This document shows positions 59,496 through 64,000 of a stretch of 64,000 nucleotides of DNA, one piece after another. This DNA comes from GCA-2861595 sp035525365 (GTDB lineage: Bacteria; Actinomycetota; Acidimicrobiia; Acidimicrobiales; GCA-2861595), in the NCBI GenBank assembly GCA_035525365.1, contig DATLEK010000092.1:1-64000 (forward strand), written 5' to 3'. The notes beneath the pieces are model-generated. The model saw only the letters and a list, made by a program, of their open reading frames with translations. It was not told where the DNA came from and made no database searches. Made by a program: the position numbers and the translations under genes. Position 1 is the stretch's first letter; each line of letters opens with the position of its first letter.

Positions 59496-60683
59496 GTGGG
59501 CACGGCGGTCATCGTCGACGCCGTGCGCACCGCCTGCGCCCGGCGCAACGGGAAGTTGTCCGGCTGGCACAGCACGGATCTGGCCGCATCGGTCCTGCGG
59601 GCGCTGGTGGAACGCAGTGACCTCGACCCCGTCCTGGTGGACGATGTGGTCATGGGCTGTGTCATGCAGGTGGGCGAGCAGAGCCTGAACGTCGCCCGAA
59701 ACGCCGTGCTGGCCGCCGGCTTCCCCGAATCGGTACCGGGTACCACTGTCGACCGTCAGTGCGCCAGCTCCCAGCAGGCGGTGCACTTCGCCGCCCAGGC
59801 CGTGATGGCGGGTGCCTGCGACGTGGTGATCGCCGCCGGCGTGGAGTCGATGAGCCGGGTCCCGATGGGGGTCTCCATGGAGGTGGTGGGGGCGGGGATG
59901 CCGTTCGGGCCCGGCCTACGTGGCCGTTATGCGGAGGCCGGCGGTCTGGTGCCCCAGGGGGTGGCGGCCGAGCTGATGGCCGAGCGCTGGGGGTTGTCCC
60001 GGGAGACGCTCGACGATTATGCCGCGGGCTCCCAGCAGCGGGCGGCAAAGGCCCGCCTCGACGGCCGCTTCGCCGCGGAGATGGTGCCGCTGGCCGTACG
60101 GGACCAGAACGGCCACACCACGGGCGAGACCTTTGAGGCCGACGAGGGCATCCGACCCGGGACGACGGCCGAGGTTCTGGCCACTCTCAAGCCCGCTTTC
60201 ACGCCCGGCGGGACCGTGACCGCCGGCAACTCCTCCCAGATCAGCGACGGTGCTGCGGCCGTACTGGTGATGAGCGAGGAGCGTTGCTCGGCCCTGGGCC
60301 TGGTACCCCGCGCCCGCCTGCGGGCTTTCGCCGTTTCAGGGGTCGATCCCATTCTGATGCTCAGCGGTCCCATCTCGGCCACGCAACGCGTACTCGAGCG
60401 GGCCAAGCTCGCGGTGGATGACATCGACCTGTTCGAGGTGAACGAGGCCTTCGCCTCGGTGGTGCTGGCCTGGGCGGCGGAGCTCCGGCCGGACATGGCC
60501 AGGGTAAACGTGAACGGCGGCGCCATAGCTCTCGGCCACCCCATCGGAGCATCGGGTGCCCGTGTGCTGGCCACACTGGTCAACGAGCTGGAGCGGAGGG
60601 ACGGGCGTTACGGTTTGCAGGTGATGTGCACGGGTGGCGGCCAGGGCACCGCTCTGGTCATCGAACGTCAGGCGGGCTCGTAG
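59496..60683 (+). CDS. Acetyl-CoA acetyltransferase (thiolase)
   Basis: 395 residues from GTG 59496. Active Cys in DRQCASSQQAVHFAAQAVMA (about residue 90), AAGVESMSRVPMG, the C-terminal NVNGGAIALGHPIGASGARV with the catalytic His, and MCTGGGQGTALVIER with the second Cys. It joins or splits acyl-CoAs; biosynthetic and degradative forms cannot be separated from this sequence. It follows the peroxiredoxin by 33 bp. Confidence 0.92.
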   Translation: MGTAVIVDAVRTACARRNGKLSGWHSTDLAASVLRALVERSDLDPVLVDDVVMGCVMQVGEQSLNVARNAVLAAGFPESVPGTTVDRQCASSQQAVHFAAQAVMAGACDVVIAAGVESMSRVPMGVSMEVVGAGMPFGPGLRGRYAEAGGLVPQGVAAELMAERWGLSRETLDDYAAGSQQRAAKARLDGRFAAEMVPLAVRDQNGHTTGETFEADEGIRPGTTAEVLATLKPAFTPGGTVTAGNSSQISDGAAAVLVMSEERCSALGLVPRARLRAFAVSGVDPILMLSGPISATQRVLERAKLAVDDIDLFEVNEAFASVVLAWAAELRPDMARVNVNGGAIALGHPIGASGARVLATLVNELERRDGRYGLQVMCTGGGQGTALVIERQAGS

Positions 60684-60692
60684 GATCTCCAT

Positions 60693-60938
60693 GTGGTGAA
60701 GCTGGTGGTGAGCCTCGTGTTCATCTTCGTGGTGCTGAAGGTGGGGGTGTTGATCCTCCGGGGCCTGGCCCGTGCCGCACCGGAGGCGCCGCCGGCGGGG
60801 GAGCTACGACGCGTGAGCCTCAAGTACCGGTGCGCCACGTGCGGAACCGCGTTGAAGATGACGTCGGCTCCCGACGCCGACCCGCCTCCGCCGCGCCACT
60901 GCCTGGAGGACATGCAGCTGGTGACCCCGATCGACTAG
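60693..60938 (+). CDS. Small membrane protein with a zinc-ribbon-like CxxC
   Basis: 81 residues from GTG 60693, 9 bp after the thiolase. One membrane helix (LVVSLVFIFVVLKVGVLIL), then VSLKYRCATCGTALKMTS and PRHCLEDMQLVTP, with CxxC and a third Cys after a His. This is the size and look of small actinobacterial tail-domain proteins of unknown function. Confidence 0.6.
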   Translation: MVKLVVSLVFIFVVLKVGVLILRGLARAAPEAPPAGELRRVSLKYRCATCGTALKMTSAPDADPPPPRHCLEDMQLVTPID

Positions 60939-60953
60939 TGAGAGGGGCCGGCG

Positions 60954-61247
60954 CTACCGGTACTGGGTGGCGGCGATGAAACCGCCGGTTATGAACCCGA
61001 GGCCGAGGAACAGGTACTCGTTCTTGGCATCGCCGGGCAGGATCTCGAGGTAGTTGCAGATGATGATGCCCATGCCCAGGAGAAGCAGCGTGAACATGAC
61101 GATCGGCACCCAACGCGGGCTGACCTTGTCCTCCTTGGGTATCGGGGGCGTGTACCGGCCCGAGGGCGGCGGCGTCGCTCGTCCCCGTCCGGTCGAGCCC
61201 TTCGGCGTCACCCGGCCGGTTCCACCTTTCAAGTCCTTGGTCCGCAT
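60954..61247 (-). CDS. crgA: Cell division protein CrgA
   Basis: 97 residues. Basic N-terminus, then SPRWVPIVMFTLLLLGMGII and ICNYLEILPGDAKNEYLFLG and a second helix LGLGFITGGFIAATQYR: the two-helix CrgA pattern with the NYLxxLPG loop. CrgA is found only in Actinobacteria, helps recruit cell-wall synthases to the septum and lies next to trpG and pknB in mycobacteria as here. A strong taxonomic marker. Confidence 0.93.
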   Translation of the reverse strand: MRTKDLKGGTGRVTPKGSTGRGRATPPPSGRYTPPIPKEDKVSPRWVPIVMFTLLLLGMGIIICNYLEILPGDAKNEYLFLGLGFITGGFIAATQYR

Positions 61248-61279
61248 GGGCCGAGGTTACTGAGGACGGAGGTCCGGCC

Positions 61280-61870
61280 GTGGGTGCCCGGGTGCTGGTG
61301 GTCGACAACTACGACTCCTTCGTCTACAACCTGGTCCAGTACCTGGGTGAGCTGGGCGCGGAGCCCGTCGTCTTCCGCAACGACGCCATCAGCGTCGAGG
61401 AGGCGATGGCCCTCCAACCTGACGCCGTTCTGATCAGCCCGGGACCGGGGAGGCCGGCCGACGCAGGCGTGAGCAACGCCCTCATCGAGAAGATGGGCCC
61501 GGTGGTGCCGGTTCTCGGCGTTTGCCTCGGTCACCAGTGCATCGGCGAGGTTTTCGGCGGCTCGGTGGTCAGAGCGCCCCAGGTGATGCACGGCAAGACA
61601 TCGGTGGTGAGGCACCGGGGGACGGGCGTGTTCGCCGGGCTTCCCCAGCCTTTCGAGGCCACCAGGTACCACTCGCTGATGGTTGAGCGGGATGGCCTTC
61701 CCGACATGTTGGAAGTGACCGCGGAGGCCGAGGACGGGGTGATCATGGGCCTGCGCCACCGGGAGCTGCAGATCGAGGGCGTGCAGTTCCACCCCGAGTC
61801 GATCCTCACTCCCGCCGGCAAGAGCCTGCTCCAGAACTTCCTCGGGCAGGCGACTCCTTTGAAGGTGTGA
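61280..61870 (+). CDS. Glutamine amidotransferase (TrpG/PabA)
   Basis: 196 residues from GTG 61280. VLVVDNYDSFVYNLVQYLGE, LISPGPGRPADAG, nucleophile GVCLGHQCIGEVFGG, and the His-Glu pair in IEGVQFHPESILTP. It supplies ammonia to anthranilate or aminodeoxychorismate synthase; no trpE or pabB is in the window. Conserved place between crgA and pknB. Confidence 0.93.
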   Translation: MGARVLVVDNYDSFVYNLVQYLGELGAEPVVFRNDAISVEEAMALQPDAVLISPGPGRPADAGVSNALIEKMGPVVPVLGVCLGHQCIGEVFGGSVVRAPQVMHGKTSVVRHRGTGVFAGLPQPFEATRYHSLMVERDGLPDMLEVTAEAEDGVIMGLRHRELQIEGVQFHPESILTPAGKSLLQNFLGQATPLKV

Positions 61871-61892
61871 GGAATCGAGGAACCGAGCCTGG

Positions 61893-63857
61893 TCAGGTGC
61901 CGGGGGGCGTGCTGGTGGTGGTTGCCACCGTGGAGCTGGGGGTGGACGTGGAGGAGCTGCCCACCTTGCGCCCGACCCTGATGGTGACGGTGGAGCCCTT
62001 TGGAGCCTCGGTGTCCCCGGTGGGGCTCTGTTCGAGCACGCGGCCGTCGTCGGCGTCGCTGGCCACGACCACGTTCTCGACCTTCACGGTGAAGCCGAGA
62101 GCCTGCAGTGCCGCCGTGGCCTCCTCCTGGCGCTTGCCGATGACGTTGGGAACCTTGGCCGTCTCCACACCCGAGGAGACGAAGAGGGTCACCGGCGATC
62201 CCTTGTCCACTGAAGCGCCGGCGGTGGGATCAGTGCGGATGACCTTTCCCCTTTCCACGCTGCTCGATGGCTCGTTGATCGTGCGGACCCGGAGGCCGGC
62301 GTTGACGATGTCATCGGCCGCCGCCGTGGCGTCTTTGCCCACCACCGCCGGCACGTCCACCTTGGGCTTGCCGGTCGAGACGGTGATGGTGACGCTGGAG
62401 CCTCTGGGCGCCGACGTGCTCGGTCTGGGATCCTGGAGGACGACCCGGCCGGCGGGTTGCTCGTCGTCTGGCTGCTGGGTGCTCTCGACCTTGAACCCGA
62501 GGCTCTCCAGCAGGGAGATGGCGTCTGCCTCCTCCTCGCCGACGACCGACGGGACCTCCACCGGCCGGGCCCCCCGGCTCACCTTCAGGGTGATCGGTGA
62601 ACCCTTGTCGACCTTGGTGTCGGGGTCGGGGTCCTGGTCGAACACGACGTTGGCTTCGGCGTCGTTGTCCTCCAGGTCGGTCCGTACCTCGAAGCCGAGG
62701 CTCTTCAGGACGCGCTCGGCGGCTTCGGCGGGCTGACCTGTCACACTGGGCACGACCACCCGGGCAGTGTCGGCCTCACCGCCGAAGATCCCGAGGGTCC
62801 TGCCCAGGAGGAACAACAGGACGGCGAGGGCGACGAGCATGAAGGCGAGCAGGCCGACGTAGGCACCGGTGCGCCGGGGTGCCTCTCCGTCTCCGGCAGG
62901 CGCAGGGATGACGCTGCCCGGCATGGCTCTCGTGCGACGGTTGACCCTGGTGGCGGCGTCGGCGGCCAGCACCATCCTCGTGTCGTCCGGCCTATCGCGC
63001 GTCACCGGCACGACGGCCAGCACCTCGCGCCCCTGCTGATAGCGGAGAAGGTCCGCCCGCAGCTCCTCGGCTGTCGCGTACCGGTCCGAGGGATCTTTGG
63101 CCAGGGCCTGGAGGATGATGGCCTCGAAGGCGGCGGGGATGGCGGAGTCGTGGTGGCGAGGAGGCTCCGGGACTTCCCGCACGTGCTTATAGGCGATGGT
63201 GACGGGGTTGTCGCCCGAGAACGGCGGTACACCGGTGACCATCTCGTAAAGCACCACGCCGAGGGAGTACACGTCGCTGCGGGCGTCGACGCCGAGGCCC
63301 TGGGCCTGCTCGGGGGAGAAGTAGGTGGCGGTGCCCATGACCGCTCCCGTCTGGGTCAGGTTCTCGTCGCTGTTCTTGGCCCGGGCGATGCCGAAGTCGG
63401 CCACCTTCACGTGGCCGTCGGTGTCAATCAACACGTTTCCGGGCTTCACGTCGCGGTGCACCACACCGTTCCGATGGGCGAAGGACAGCGCCGCCGCGAC
63501 ATCGGCGCCAATAGCGGCCGCTCTATCCGCTAGCAGCGAACCCTGGGAGCGGATGATGCTGGAAAGTGGCCGGCCGTCCACGAACTCCATGACGATGAAG
63601 TAGGTGTCGTCCTCCTCGCCCCAGTCGTAAACGGAGACGATGTTGGGGTGGCTCAGGTTGGCCGCGGCCTGGGCCTCCCGGCGGAACCGCTCGACGAAGG
63701 ACCGGTCGATCGACAATTCCGGGAACAGCACCTTGAGCGCGACGGGCCGGTCGAGCAGCTGGTCGCGGGCGAGGTGGACCTCGGCCATGCCCCCGCGCGC
63801 GATCGGGCGAACGATCTCGTAACGCCCGCTGTAGACGCGGGTGGGGGGGCTGGCCAT
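61893..63857 (-). CDS. pknB: PASTA-domain Ser/Thr kinase PknB
   Basis: 654 residues from ATG 63857. Kinase 13-275 with IARGGMAEVHLA, VALKVL, HRDVKPGN (134-141), DFG (154-156) and TYFSPEQ; membrane helix at about 331-352; four PASTA repeats from about 368 to 635, each with the VPSVxGxxxxxA pattern; and a Thr/Ser-rich end. It senses muropeptides or lipid II and controls wall growth. The upstream gene is pbpA; the pknA gene that normally lies between is not there. Confidence 0.95.
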   Translation of the reverse strand: MASPPTRVYSGRYEIVRPIARGGMAEVHLARDQLLDRPVALKVLFPELSIDRSFVERFRREAQAAANLSHPNIVSVYDWGEEDDTYFIVMEFVDGRPLSSIIRSQGSLLADRAAAIGADVAAALSFAHRNGVVHRDVKPGNVLIDTDGHVKVADFGIARAKNSDENLTQTGAVMGTATYFSPEQAQGLGVDARSDVYSLGVVLYEMVTGVPPFSGDNPVTIAYKHVREVPEPPRHHDSAIPAAFEAIILQALAKDPSDRYATAEELRADLLRYQQGREVLAVVPVTRDRPDDTRMVLAADAATRVNRRTRAMPGSVIPAPAGDGEAPRRTGAYVGLLAFMLVALAVLLFLLGRTLGIFGGEADTARVVVPSVTGQPAEAAERVLKSLGFEVRTDLEDNDAEANVVFDQDPDPDTKVDKGSPITLKVSRGARPVEVPSVVGEEEADAISLLESLGFKVESTQQPDDEQPAGRVVLQDPRPSTSAPRGSSVTITVSTGKPKVDVPAVVGKDATAAADDIVNAGLRVRTINEPSSSVERGKVIRTDPTAGASVDKGSPVTLFVSSGVETAKVPNVIGKRQEEATAALQALGFTVKVENVVVASDADDGRVLEQSPTGDTEAPKGSTVTIRVGRKVGSSSTSTPSSTVATTTSTPPGT

Positions 63858-63870
63858 GCCGCTGTCCAGA

Positions 63871-64000
63871 CTACGGGGCGCCCAAAGCGGCCCTGAGGAC
63901 GGTCTGGACGATCGGCGCAGCTACGCGCCCACCGGTGACGCTGTCTCCGAGCCCGGGTTGGCTTTCCACGATGACGGCGATCGCCACCCGCGGTGCCTCG
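63871..64000 (-). CDS. pbpA: Penicillin-binding protein PbpA, C-terminal end (partial)
   Basis: Leftward frame entering from the window edge and ending at TAG 63871-63873. It reads EAPRVAIAVIVESQPGLGDS then VTGGRVAAPIVQTVLRAALG, the last strand and helix of class B transpeptidases such as PbpA/FtsI. The pknB start follows 13 bp after the stop, so both are co-transcribed, as in mycobacteria. The rest of the gene is outside the window. Confidence 0.8.
   Translation of the reverse strand, partial: EAPRVAIAVIVESQPGLGDSVTGGRVAAPIVQTVLRAALGAP

Overview
The window is chromosomal DNA of a high-GC actinobacterium, centred on the replication origin. The evidence is the gene order rpmH-rnpA-yidD-yidC-jag-rsmG-parA-parB on one side of dnaA and dnaN-recF-dciA-gyrB-gyrA on the other, together with actinobacterial markers: CrgA, DUF3566, DUF5318, a CwlM-type amidase next to trxB/trxA, a PASTA kinase next to pbpA, and ino1 beside a PadR regulator. 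Many genes match the order around the mycobacterial origin. There is no WhiB and there are no mycobacterial surface genes, and a deep-branching class such as Acidimicrobiia is my inference, not something the sequence proves.

Layout. 1-6.9 kb is accessory and decayed: a VapBC-like toxin-antitoxin pair, IS21-like end repeats, two unrelated broken IS110 transposases facing each other, a disrupted histidine phosphatase gene, one intact phospholipase D/cardiolipin synthase, fragments of McrB, of an HTH protein and of VapC, and an orphan tRNA 3' end that looks like an island junction. 7.0-17.4 kb is a leftward core block (dnaB, rplI, rpsR, ssb, rpsF, a DUF192 protein, panB, a class A penicillin-binding protein, two membrane proteins, DUF5318). 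17.5-23.4 kb holds padR-ino1, a methyltransferase, the CCA-adding enzyme, pilT and a GNAT gene. 23.4-34.3 kb is a tightly overlapping rightward run (DUF6049, murJ, a small anchored protein, degV, a receptor kinase, ECF sigma and anti-sigma, trxB, trxA, cwlM). 34.4-39.8 kb is the leftward parB-to-rpmH operon. dnaA starts near 40.15 kb and the likely oriC is the dnaA-dnaN gap. Gyrase genes run to 48.9 kb, followed by a Tad-like/M15-like protein, DUF3566 and tRNA-Ile.

49.94-50.98 kb is a mini-island of about 1 kb: a RelE/YefM toxin-antitoxin pair between a tRNA-Ile 3' end and a 47-bp copy of it. Then come a Saccharopine-dehydrogenase-like protein, a secreted GH6 glycosidase, tRNA-Ala, a surface Ig-repeat protein overlapping a diguanylate cyclase, a ferritin-like desaturase under a perfect palindrome, a 1-Cys peroxiredoxin, a thiolase, crgA, trpG/pabA, pknB and the 3' end of pbpA.

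The genes together serve replication and segregation (dnaA, dnaN, recF, dciA, dnaB, ssb, gyrAB, parAB), peptidoglycan synthesis and its control (murJ, class A PBP, pknB, receptor kinase, cwlM, crgA, pbpA), and membrane insertion and redox housekeeping. I see no CRISPR array and no inteins. The most unusual signals are the tRNA-Ile toxin-antitoxin mini-island, the separation of the MviN-type kinase/ectodomain from MurJ, the shared left ends of the two IS110 elements, the acidic tail on S18, the missing standard start codon of cwlM and the operator-like palindromes.
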